Positions 1 through 5,841 of a DNA stretch of 5,849 nucleotides are shown piece after piece. Source of the stretch: an uncultured Alistipes sp. (GTDB lineage Bacteria > Bacteroidota > Bacteroidia > Bacteroidales > Rikenellaceae). Where the stretch lies: contig CAMWIG010000135.1 in the NCBI GenBank assembly GCA_947174295.1, forward strand, positions 1 to 5,849, in the 5' to 3' direction. Within the stretch, counting starts at the first letter, position 1. Every line of letters begins with the position of its first letter. A program made the position numbers and the translations under genes. The notes under the pieces were generated by a model, which made no database searches, was not told the DNA's origin, and was given only the letters and a program-made list of their open reading frames with translations.

Positions 1-106
1 CCCCGACGGCCGGATTCTGACGCAGCCCATGGGTCGCAACCTCGATGTCGAGGCCTTCGCCGGATTCCTGCGTCGCGGACTGGAAAACTACGGGAAGGGA
101 GAGTAA
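1..106 (+). CDS. 3' end of a thiol:disulfide interchange (DsbD/thioredoxin-like) protein, partial
   Basis: Only the last 34 codons are present, read from base 2 to the TAA at 104-106; the gene starts outside the window. The tail reads PDGRILTQPMGRNLDVEAFA and continues as a short amphipathic helix ending NYGKGE. The pattern 'D-G-x-(I/L)-L then P-x-G then D-x-(E/D)-x-F-x-x-F-L-x-x-G-L' resembles the last beta strand and helix of the C-terminal thioredoxin domain in Bacteroidota DsbD-type cytochrome c biogenesis/thiol:disulfide interchange proteins, which pass electrons across the inner membrane to the periplasm. The CxxC active site and the membrane part would lie upstream and cannot be seen. 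Another thioredoxin-fold protein is possible. The open frame, its coding character and the strong terminator directly after the stop make a real gene end likely; the family name is an inference from a short tail. Confidence 0.6.
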   Translation, partial: PDGRILTQPMGRNLDVEAFAGFLRRGLENYGKGE

Positions 107-126
107 CGCTCTTCCCGGCAAAACAG

Positions 127-160
127 AACCCCGGTTGGAGCAACCGGGGTTTTTGTTTTC
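127..160 (+). terminator. Rho-independent terminator after the dsbD-like gene
   Basis: A perfect 10-bp stem (AACCCCGGTT at 127-136, AACCGGGGTT at 142-151) closes a 5-base loop and runs into TTTTTGTTTT. It lies 20 bases after the dsbD-like stop codon. Read on the other strand the same stem is followed by CTGTTTTG, so it may also stop transcription from panD, whose stop is about 70 bases away; that second role is an inference. Confidence 0.9.
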
Positions 161-222
161 CGCATCGCGCATGGTTCGCGAGCGTCGTATTACGTTATGC
201 GCCGCGTATGGCGCCGGAAAGC

Positions 223-576
223 CTACCTTACGAGTCTGTTGGTTTCGGAGTCGGGGAATACTATCCACGGCCGGAACTGCTTGGCTTCCTCGAAGTCCAT
301 CCAGGCATACGACACGATAATCACCAGGTCGCCGACCTGCACCTTGCGGGCAGCAGCGCCGTTCAGACAGATGCAGCCGCTGCCGCGGGCACCCTTGATG
401 ATATAGGTTTCGAGACGCTCTCCGTTGTTGATATCGAGAATCTGCACCTTCTCGCCCTCTATCATGTTCGCAGCCTCCATCAACGCCTCGTCGATGGTGA
501 TGCTGCCCACGTAATTGAGGTTCGCCTGCGTGACCGACACGCGGTGAATCTTCGATTTGAGTACTTCTACCTGCAT
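223..576 (-). CDS. panD: Aspartate 1-decarboxylase (PanD), pyruvoyl enzyme precursor
   Basis: PanD decarboxylates L-aspartate to beta-alanine, the amine half of pantothenate, in the cytoplasm. The family makes a proenzyme that cuts itself between Gly24 and Ser25, turning the serine into the pyruvoyl cofactor. With the start at 576 the protein has 117 residues and the family positions fall in place: Lys9 (LKSKIHRV), Gly24-Ser25 (NYVGSITID), Arg54, Thr57 and Tyr58 (ERLETY; Tyr58 is the proton donor), and Asn72 in CLNGAAA. I chose this start because it gives the canonical numbering and matches the M-x-x-EVLKSK start known from Bacteroides PanD. Another ATG at 582, two codons upstream, overlaps the panC stop as TAATG and would give 119 residues; both may be used. 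No Shine-Dalgarno sequence is visible. It is the second gene of a panC-panD operon. The full catalytic set is present, so the enzyme should be active. Confidence 0.96.
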   Translation of the reverse strand: MQVEVLKSKIHRVSVTQANLNYVGSITIDEALMEAANMIEGEKVQILDINNGERLETYIIKGARGSGCICLNGAAARKVQVGDLVIIVSYAWMDFEEAKQFRPWIVFPDSETNRLVR

Positions 577-581
577 TTTCA

Positions 582-1418
582 TTATCGGATACGGGTGTTA
601 TCAATCAATCGTACGGCACCGGCCTGCACGGCGATGCAGCCCTGCACGTGCGCGGCGTCGCTCCACGACGCAACGGTCTGCATGGTCAGGGCGTCGACCG
701 GGGCGAAATATATCACTTTCAGCAGAGGATTGCGCTCCACCTCGGCCGTAACCCATGCGGTGAGCTCGGCGGGCGTCATCGACTGCGAGCGCTCGGCGCA
801 CTGCGAGAGAACCTCCCATATGTGCGGCGCGGCGGCGCGGTGCCCGGCGTCGAGCAGCGTGTTGCGCGACGAAAGGGCCAGACCGTCCGCCTCGCGGACA
901 ATCGGGCAGTCGACGATTTCGACCGGAAGCCCTAACTGGCGAACCATGGCGCGAATGACGGCAATCTGCTGGAAATCCTTCTCGCCGAAGTATGCGCGGG
1001 CGGGCTGCACGATTTCGAACAGACGGCTCACCACCTGCCCCACGCCGTTGAAGTGGCCAGGGCGCGTGGCGCCCTCCATGACCTTGTCCACCTCGCCGAA
1101 GTCGAACACGCGCGTATCGGGCTCGGGGTATATCTCCTCGACCGAGGGCATGAGCACATAGTCGGCGCCGGCCTCCTCCAAGAGTGCCAGGTCGGCCTCG
1201 GGAGTACGCGGATAGTTGCGGAGATCGTTCTTATCATTGAATTGTGTCGGGTTGACGAATACGCTGACAACCACGGTTTCACACTCCCGGCGCGCACGCT
1301 CGACCAGCGAGCGGTGACCGGCGTGCAGGGCTCCCATCGTGGGGACGAATCCTACCCCTGCGCGGTTAGTTCTGTCGAGCTCCGAGCGGAGCTCACTTAC
1401 GCTTGTAAATGCTTTCAT
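582..1418 (-). CDS. panC: Pantothenate synthetase (pantoate--beta-alanine ligase)
   Basis: PanC condenses (R)-pantoate with beta-alanine, using ATP and a pantoyl-adenylate intermediate, to make pantothenate, the vitamin B5 precursor of CoA. It is a cytoplasmic enzyme with a nucleotidyltransferase Rossmann fold. From the ATG at 1418 it has 278 residues, usual for the family. Visible motifs in order: PTMGALHAGH (residues 26-35, the HxGH nucleotide motif), FVNPTQFN (54-61), YPRTPEADL (69-77), GHFNGVGQVVSRLFEIVQP (121-139), FGEKDFQQ (144-151), and READGLALSSRN (175-186, the KMSKS-like loop). An in-frame ATG ten codons upstream (1448) was rejected because it lies inside the TACCTTTG promoter box, upstream of any transcript made from it. 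The gene comes first in the operon; its TAA shares one base with an ATG of panD, which suggests translational coupling. panB, which supplies pantoate, is not in the window. Confidence 0.97.
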   Translation of the reverse strand: MKAFTSVSELRSELDRTNRAGVGFVPTMGALHAGHRSLVERARRECETVVVSVFVNPTQFNDKNDLRNYPRTPEADLALLEEAGADYVLMPSVEEIYPEPDTRVFDFGEVDKVMEGATRPGHFNGVGQVVSRLFEIVQPARAYFGEKDFQQIAVIRAMVRQLGLPVEIVDCPIVREADGLALSSRNTLLDAGHRAAAPHIWEVLSQCAERSQSMTPAELTAWVTAEVERNPLLKVIYFAPVDALTMQTVASWSDAAHVQGCIAVQAGAVRLIDNTRIR

Positions 1419-1445
1419 CGTTTGTTTTCCGAAGAATAAGTGCGG

Positions 1446-1453
1446 CAAAGGTA
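1446..1453 (-). promoter_or_regulatory. -7 box of the panCD promoter (TACCTTTG)
   Basis: The minus strand reads TACCTTTG here, an exact match to the Bacteroidota primary sigma factor -7 consensus TAnnTTTG, 27 bases before the panC ATG. A start about 5-8 bases downstream would leave a leader of about 20 bases. The expected -33 TTTG is not exact; the region is a T-rich run at about 1465-1480. The consensus is established for Bacteroides; its use here is an inference. Confidence 0.7.
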
Positions 1454-1494
1454 TGAATAAGAATTAAAATAAAAAAGAAAAGTGAAAAAATCCC

Positions 1495-1502
1495 TATATT
1501 TG
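1495..1502 (+). promoter_or_regulatory. -7 box of the dipeptidyl peptidase III promoter (TATATTTG)
   Basis: TATATTTG fits TAnnTTTG and lies 26 bases before the ATG at 1529, in an AT-rich gap. No exact TTTG is seen about 20 bases upstream; that place holds an A-rich run (1470-1490). The short predicted leader contains an extra ATG at 1516 (see findings). Confidence 0.65.
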
Positions 1503-1528
1503 CATGTACAAAATAATGAAGAACTGAA

Positions 1529-3559
1529 ATGGACAGATTATCAACTTTTGCGATTATGGCAATTACCGTTACATCCGCCGCAGGTTGCGCGGCAGGCGGA
1601 GACGCCGCCGGCGAAACGCCGTGGATTGTCGACCGCTTCGACGACATCAAGGTCATCCGCTACGAAGTGCCGGGCTTCTCCGAACTGCCGCTGGCCGAGA
1701 AGGAGCTCGTCTACTATCTGGCCGAGGCGGCCAAGTGCGGACGCGACATTCTCTTCGACCAGAACTGCGAGGCAAACCTGCCCGTGCGCCGCACGTTGGA
1801 GACCATCTACGAGCGCTACGACGGCGACCGCACAGGCAAGGAGTGGGCCGCCATGGAGAAGTATCTCAAAAAGGTGTGGTTCGCCAACGGCATACACCAC
1901 CACTACTCCAACGACAAGTTCACGCCCGAGTTTTCGGCCGGCTACTTCGACTCGCTCTGCGAGGCCGTGGGCGACGAAGCGTTCGGCGCCGAGCTGGCGG
2001 CCATGCGTCCGTGGGTGCGCGAGGCGATATTCAACCCCGCCATGTATCCCACGCGTCTGAACCAGAAGGCAGGCGACGACCTGTTGTGGACCTCGTCGAG
2101 CAACTACTACCGCAACGTGCGGCAGGCCGAAGCCGAGGCGTTCTACGACGCCATGGTCGACCACTCGGATCCGGCACCCGTATCCTACGGTCTGAACTCG
2201 CAGCTGGTCAAGGACGAGAAGACGGGCCGCATCTACGAGCGCACGTGGAAGGTCGGCGGCATGTACTCGCCGGCCATCGAGCGCATAGTCTACTGGCTGG
2301 AAAAGGCGGCCGACGTGGCGGCCGAACCGCAGAAATCGACGATAAACGCACTGACTAACTACTACCGTACGGGCGACCTTCGCGAATTCGACCGCTACAA
2401 CATCATGTGGGTAAAGGACACGGTGTCGAACGTCGACTTCGTGAACGGCTTCATCGAGGACTACGGCGATCCTCTGGGACGCAAGGCGTCGTGGGAGGCC
2501 AACGTGAACTTCATGGACAAGGAGGCCTGCCACCGCACGGAGGTAATATCCGAGAACGCCCAGTGGTTCGAGGACAACTCGCCCGTCGACCCCGCATATA
2601 AGAAAAAGGTGGTGAAGGGCGTATCGGCCAAGGTAATCACCGTCGGCATGCTCGGCGGCGACTGCTACCCCGCCACCCCGATAGGCATCAACCTGCCCAA
2701 CGCCGACTGGATTCGCAAGGAGTACGGCTCGAAGTCGGTGACAATCGACAACATCACCTATGCTTATGCCCAAGCGGCTCACGGAAACGGATTCCTCGAA
2801 GAGTTCATGCTCCGCGACGACGACCGCGAGCGCATCGACAAGTACGGCAAGCTGGCCGACGACCTGCACACCGACATCCACGAGTGTCTCGGCCACGGCT
2901 CGGGTCAGCTGGCACCGGGCGTCAAGGGCGGCGAGCTGAAAAGCTACGGCTCGACGCTCGAAGAGACGCGCGCCGACCTGTTCGGACTCTACTATCTGGG
3001 CGACGAGAAACTCGTGGAACTGGGCATCATCCCGACGCTCGACGTTGCGAAGGCTCAGTATGCCGAGTACATCATGAACGGCATGATGACGCAGTTCTCG
3101 CGCATCGAGCTCGGAAAGGACGTCGAGGAGTCGCACATGCGCAACCGCAAGCTCATCGCCGAGTGGTGCTACGAGCACGGCCGCGAGCGTAACGTCATCG
3201 AATGGGTGAAGAAGAACGGCAAGAGCTACGTGGTAGTCAACGACTTCGACGCTCTGCGCTCGCTCTTCGGCGAGATGCTCCGCGAGATTCAGCGCATCAA
3301 GTCCGAGGGCGACTACGAAGCCGGACGCGAACTGGTCGAGACATATGCGGTGAAAATCGACCATGAGCTCCACGCCGAGGTTTTGGAGCGCTACGGCGCA
3401 CTCGGCATCGAGCCCTACGGCGGTTTCGTGAACCCCGAATACGAACTCGTGGAGCGCGACGGCAAGGTGGTGGACGTGAAGGTCTCCTATCCGGCCGACT
3501 ACGTGAAGCAGATGATGCACTACTCGAAAGAGTACTCCTATCTGCCCAACCGCAACTGA
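1529..3559 (+). CDS. Dipeptidyl peptidase III (M49 zinc metallopeptidase), exported, probable lipoprotein
   Basis: M49 enzymes remove dipeptides from the N-terminus of short peptides. The 676-residue length is close to the characterised Bacteroides thetaiotaomicron enzyme (675, as I recall). The zinc motif HECLGH is at residues 451-456 and EETRAD at 478-483; by family knowledge His451, His456 and Glu479 bind zinc and Glu452 is catalytic. The Bacteroides HECLGH form replaces the HELLGH of eukaryotic enzymes. The N-terminus has Arg3, a hydrophobic stretch (about 4-18) and AAGC with Cys20, followed by a flexible AAGGDAAGE linker. This suggests a lipoprotein signal, although Ala at -3 is a weak lipobox, Asp2 is unusual and a plain signal peptide is possible. 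The start is firm: in-frame TAA and TGA codons lie at 1514 and 1517. The likely job is nutritional peptide breakdown in the periplasm or at the outer membrane. The gene stands alone, with its own promoter and terminator. Codons 3-5 (AGA TTA TCA) are AT-rich, unlike the rest. Confidence 0.96.
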   Translation: MDRLSTFAIMAITVTSAAGCAAGGDAAGETPWIVDRFDDIKVIRYEVPGFSELPLAEKELVYYLAEAAKCGRDILFDQNCEANLPVRRTLETIYERYDGDRTGKEWAAMEKYLKKVWFANGIHHHYSNDKFTPEFSAGYFDSLCEAVGDEAFGAELAAMRPWVREAIFNPAMYPTRLNQKAGDDLLWTSSSNYYRNVRQAEAEAFYDAMVDHSDPAPVSYGLNSQLVKDEKTGRIYERTWKVGGMYSPAIERIVYWLEKAADVAAEPQKSTINALTNYYRTGDLREFDRYNIMWVKDTVSNVDFVNGFIEDYGDPLGRKASWEANVNFMDKEACHRTEVISENAQWFEDNSPVDPAYKKKVVKGVSAKVITVGMLGGDCYPATPIGINLPNADWIRKEYGSKSVTIDNITYAYAQAAHGNGFLEEFMLRDDDRERIDKYGKLADDLHTDIHECLGHGSGQLAPGVKGGELKSYGSTLEETRADLFGLYYLGDEKLVELGIIPTLDVAKAQYAEYIMNGMMTQFSRIELGKDVEESHMRNRKLIAEWCYEHGRERNVIEWVKKNGKSYVVVNDFDALRSLFGEMLREIQRIKSEGDYEAGRELVETYAVKIDHELHAEVLERYGALGIEPYGGFVNPEYELVERDGKVVDVKVSYPADYVKQMMHYSKEYSYLPNRN

Positions 3560-3580
3560 CGCGCAGCGGCGACAATGCAG

Positions 3581-3619
3581 CGAGCCCGGGAGTGTCGACT
3601 CCCGGGCTCGTTCGTTTCA
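3581..3619 (+). terminator. Hairpin terminator between convergent DPP III and cdaA genes
   Basis: A perfect 13-bp GC-rich stem (3581-3593 with 3598-3610) closes a 4-base loop GTCG. It lies 21 bases after the DPP III stop and is followed by TTCGTTTC, a modest T-rich tract on the + strand. On the - strand it lies 27 bases after the cdaA stop but lacks a T tract (CTGCATTG), so use from that side is less certain. It is the only strong hairpin between the two convergent genes. Confidence 0.8.
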
Positions 3620-3637
3620 TGCTGTCGTGCGCGCTCG

Positions 3638-4429
3638 CTACGCCTTGCGGTCGGCAGCGCTCTTCTCGGCCTTTTTCAGATATCGCTGTACGGTCTGATT
3701 CAATTGCGACGGCTCGATATCGCGGCGCAGCTCGCCGGCATGCGCTATGGATATGCCGCCCGTCTCCTCCGAAACGACGAGAATCACGGCGTCCGACACC
3801 TCGCTCAACCCTATCGCCGCACGGTGGCGCGTGCCGTAGGACTTGGGCACCGAACTCTGCGTCACGGGAAGTATGCACTTGGCGGCCACGACACGGTTCT
3901 TGGCGACGATGACCGCACCGTCGTGCAGAGGCGCATTCTTGAAGAAGATGTTTTTCAGAAGCGACGTCGAAATCACGGCGTCGATGCCGATGCCGCCCTC
4001 GATGATGAGTTGAAGGTCGCTCTGCTGGGAGATTACTATCAGCGCACCCGTCTTGGTCTCGGCCATGTCGCGGCAGGCGGTCACTATCTGCGAGAGATCC
4101 ATCTCCTCGTTATGTTTGGGCGAGAAGATGTGGGCGATGAAGTTCAGACGCTTCTGACGCAGGCCTATCATTTCGAGGAATCGCCGTATCTCAGGCTGGA
4201 ACACGATAATCAGAGCTATTACGCCGACGCTTATTATCTGCCCGAGGATGGTCGAGAGCAGCTCCATGTTGAGCGCCCGCGTGACCACCCATACGAGGTA
4301 GATTACCACGATGCCCGAAATGATATAAGGGGCATTGGTTCCGCGAGTGGCGCGATAAATCCAATACATGACTACGGCCACCAGTACGATGTCGACGAAG
4401 TCGGTGAGTGTGAACGGAACGAATCCCAT
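3638..4429 (-). CDS. cdaA: Membrane-bound diadenylate cyclase CdaA (c-di-AMP synthase)
   Basis: CdaA condenses two ATP molecules into cyclic di-AMP plus two pyrophosphates; the messenger controls potassium and osmolyte balance and envelope integrity in bacteria studied so far. The 263-residue protein has the usual CdaA plan: three membrane helices at about residues 10-28, 34-50 and 58-77, then FQPEIRRFLE (77-86), then a cytoplasmic DAC domain. The two DAC signature motifs are intact: DGA at 170-172 (in APLHDGAVIV) and RHR at 201-203 (in YGTRHRAAIGLSE), followed by VVSEETGGISIA. The C-terminus ends in a short basic helix. The start at 4429 puts the first hydrophobic segment at the family's usual place. 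No cdaR/ybbR, glmM or folP gene is adjacent. An intrinsic terminator separates it from the upstream skp-like gene, so it probably has its own promoter, but no TAnnTTTG match is visible in the 70 bases before the start. Confidence 0.96.
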   Translation of the reverse strand: MGFVPFTLTDFVDIVLVAVVMYWIYRATRGTNAPYIISGIVVIYLVWVVTRALNMELLSTILGQIISVGVIALIIVFQPEIRRFLEMIGLRQKRLNFIAHIFSPKHNEEMDLSQIVTACRDMAETKTGALIVISQQSDLQLIIEGGIGIDAVISTSLLKNIFFKNAPLHDGAVIVAKNRVVAAKCILPVTQSSVPKSYGTRHRAAIGLSEVSDAVILVVSEETGGISIAHAGELRRDIEPSQLNQTVQRYLKKAEKSAADRKA

Positions 4430-4500
4430 GGTGTGTCTGTATATGACTGTGACGGAACGGCGGACGGCCGGCCAAGCGGCGGACGCCCTGTTTCATTATG

Positions 4501-4534
4501 AAAAAGCACCGACATCACAGCGCAATGTCGGTGC
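4501..4534 (-). terminator. Rho-independent terminator after the skp-like gene
   Basis: On the minus strand a perfect 10-bp stem (GCACCGACAT at 4534-4525, ATGTCGGTGC at 4515-4506) closes a 9-base loop and is followed at once by TTTTT (4505-4501). It begins 17 bases after the skp-like stop codon and lies about 70 bases before the cdaA start, so it separates the two same-strand genes. Confidence 0.88.
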
Positions 4535-4551
4535 CGTTATCGGAAAAGCGA

Positions 4552-5127
4552 CTATTTCGCCTCCTGCTTCTCTGCGCGGTAAAGCTCGTTCACCTTGGCC
4601 AGAACGGCTTCGGAAATGTTGAGCGTCGTGTCGGCGTCGATCAGCGCCGAAGCGTTGATGATGAGCTTGTAACGCTTGTCGGCGTTCACATCGCGGACAG
4701 CACGTTGGAGCAAGTCCTGAGCACGGTTGGTGAATACGAAATTCTCCTCGTCGAGAGCCTGTGCCTCCTTCTGCGAGTTCTGCTGGTAGGATACCGCACG
4801 CTGCTCCAACTTCTGCTGCTGAGCCTGCGCGTCGGAGGTCGTAATGAGACCTTTCTGATACTTCTCTTGGAGCTTGGCAGCCTCGTATTGGAGGTTCTGC
4901 TCCTTCTGCGCCCAGCTCTGCTGTGCCTTCTCGGTCTTCTTTTTGAGCGCCTCGCCCTCGGTGAGGAACAGCTCGCTCTGCGCCAGAACGGCCTCTACGT
5001 GAACATATGCGACATCGCTCGAACCCAGGCTCTGCGCCTGAGCCTCCTCGGCTGCGGGTGCTGCATTATCCTTGCAGGAGCTCATTGCCATCAGGGCGAC
5101 AATCGCCGTAAACAGGATTTTTTTCAT
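4552..5127 (-). CDS. OmpH/Skp-family periplasmic chaperone-like lipoprotein
   Basis: Skp/OmpH proteins are trimeric chaperones with long coiled-coil arms that hold unfolded outer-membrane proteins in the periplasm. From the ATG at 5127 the product has 191 residues. It starts MKKILFTAIVALMAMSSC, a basic n-region, hydrophobic core and lipobox with Cys18, so it is probably lipid-anchored, unlike E. coli Skp. An Ala/Glu/Gln-rich linker follows, then the first strand VAYVHVEAVL (39-48), a charged, Gln-rich coiled coil (about 55-145), and a C-terminal YKLIINASALIDADTTLNIS block (153-172) typical of OmpH proteins. An in-frame ATG at 5157 would add ten residues (MKFKQKTITT) before the signal sequence and sit almost at the predicted transcription start, so 5127 is preferred. 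The gene has its own promoter and terminator and is divergent from ruvA. The family call is firm; the client proteins and the membrane carrying it are unknown. Confidence 0.9.
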   Translation of the reverse strand: MKKILFTAIVALMAMSSCKDNAAPAAEEAQAQSLGSSDVAYVHVEAVLAQSELFLTEGEALKKKTEKAQQSWAQKEQNLQYEAAKLQEKYQKGLITTSDAQAQQQKLEQRAVSYQQNSQKEAQALDEENFVFTNRAQDLLQRAVRDVNADKRYKLIINASALIDADTTLNISEAVLAKVNELYRAEKQEAK

Positions 5128-5168
5128 TGTAGTTATGGTTTTTTGTTTGAATTTCATCCATCGAAACG

Positions 5169-5176
5169 CAAAGATA
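5169..5176 (-). promoter_or_regulatory. -7 box of the skp-like gene promoter (TATCTTTG)
   Basis: The minus strand reads TATCTTTG, an exact TAnnTTTG match. A transcript starting at about 5161-5164 would have a leader of about 35 bases to the preferred ATG at 5127. No clear -33 TTTG is seen; the upstream sequence is AT-rich and shared with the opposing ruvA promoter. Confidence 0.7.
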
Positions 5177-5188
5177 AGAAAAATTCTT

Positions 5189-5196
5189 TATTTTTG
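5189..5196 (+). promoter_or_regulatory. Candidate -7 box of the ruvA promoter (TATTTTTG)
   Basis: TATTTTTG fits TAnnTTTG and lies 60 bases before the ruvA ATG, implying a leader of about 50 bases. The match is in an AT-rich run, so chance is more likely than for the other boxes. It sits 12 bases from the opposing TATCTTTG box. Confidence 0.5.
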
Positions 5197-5256
5197 TTAA
5201 CCGTAAACGCATTTTATTAACGTCCGAACGGACGACACAGACAAAAACGCAACGAC

Positions 5257-5841
5257 ATGTACGAATATATAAGAGGTACCGTAACCGAACTGACACCGAC
5301 CTACGCCGTCGTCGAGACCGCCGGCATAGGCTACATGGTCAACATATCGCTCAACACATTCTCCGAAATCGAAAACTCGCCCGCCGCGCAGCTCTTCGTG
5401 CACTACGTCGTGCGCGAGGACGCTCAGATTCTCTTCGGCTTCGCGTCGAAGACCGAGCGGGAGCTGTTCCGCCTGCTCATAAGCGTGTCGGGCGTAGGAG
5501 GAAACACGGCCCGCATGATTCTGTCGACCTACTCCCCCAAGGAGTTGCAGAGCATAATCGCCACCGGCAACGCCGTGCTGTTGAAGAACGTGAAGGGGCT
5601 CGGGCTCAAAACCGCGCAGAAGATAATAGTCGAGCTGAGCGGCAAGATGACCGCGGTAGGCATCGACGAACGCGAGGTGCAGGCCGCGCCCGACGGCGCC
5701 GTATTCGACGAGGCGGCCGCAGCGCTCGCCATGCTCGGATTCCAGAAGGCGGCTTCGGAAAAGGTGCTGCGCGCACTGATTTCGAAACAGCCGTCGATAA
5801 CTGTCGAGGAGGCCGTGCGGCAGGCGTTGAAGAGCCTGTAA
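5257..5841 (+). CDS. ruvA: Holliday junction DNA helicase subunit RuvA
   Basis: RuvA binds four-way DNA junctions as a tetramer and loads the RuvB motor for branch migration during recombination and repair; RuvC then cuts the junction. The 194-residue protein has all three domains. An N-terminal OB fold (about 1-62) starts MYEYIRGTV and includes AGIGYMVNI and EDAQILFGF. Two helix-hairpin-helix motifs follow, SVSGVGGNTARMIL (76-89) and KNVKGLGLKTAQKIIVEL (110-127), which grip the DNA backbone. A variable linker (about 130-148) leads to domain III (about 149-194, with EAAAALAMLGF), the RuvB-binding part. The length is normal for the family, and the start at 5257 matches the usual M-(Y/I)-x-(Y/F)-(I/L)-x-G opening. 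It is divergent from the skp-like gene. The stop is at 5839-5841 and only 8 bases remain, with no terminator seen, so it may continue into an operon. ruvB and ruvC are not in the window. Confidence 0.98.
   Translation: MYEYIRGTVTELTPTYAVVETAGIGYMVNISLNTFSEIENSPAAQLFVHYVVREDAQILFGFASKTERELFRLLISVSGVGGNTARMILSTYSPKELQSIIATGNAVLLKNVKGLGLKTAQKIIVELSGKMTAVGIDEREVQAAPDGAVFDEAAAALAMLGFQKAASEKVLRALISKQPSITVEEAVRQALKSL

Noticed and set aside
199..214. GCGCC/GGCGC hairpin after the panD stop as a panD terminator
   Set aside because: The stem is only 5 bp and no T tract follows on the minus strand. The stem at 127-151 is a better, though unproven, candidate.
208..1161. 317-codon plus-strand frame opposite panD and panC
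   Set aside because: It crosses two well-defined genes on the other strand and has no family features.
1419..1448. Longer panC start at 1448
   Set aside because: That ATG overlaps the TACCTTTG promoter box and would lie upstream of the transcript; homologues start at the MKAF-type position.
1541..3520. 659-codon open frame on the minus strand opposite DPP III
   Set aside because: It is in exact codon register with DPP III and is open only because TTA, CTA and TCA are absent there. Its protein has no recognisable family features, while the sense protein has complete M49 motifs.
3575..4501. 308-codon plus-strand frame opposite cdaA, and a 240-codon one opposite the skp-like gene (4498-5220)
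   Set aside because: Both are codon-register shadows of genes with clear family motifs; the predicted proteins resemble nothing known to me.
5128..5157. Longer start of the skp-like gene at 5157
   Set aside because: It would put ten polar residues before a clean lipoprotein signal and sit almost at the predicted transcription start.
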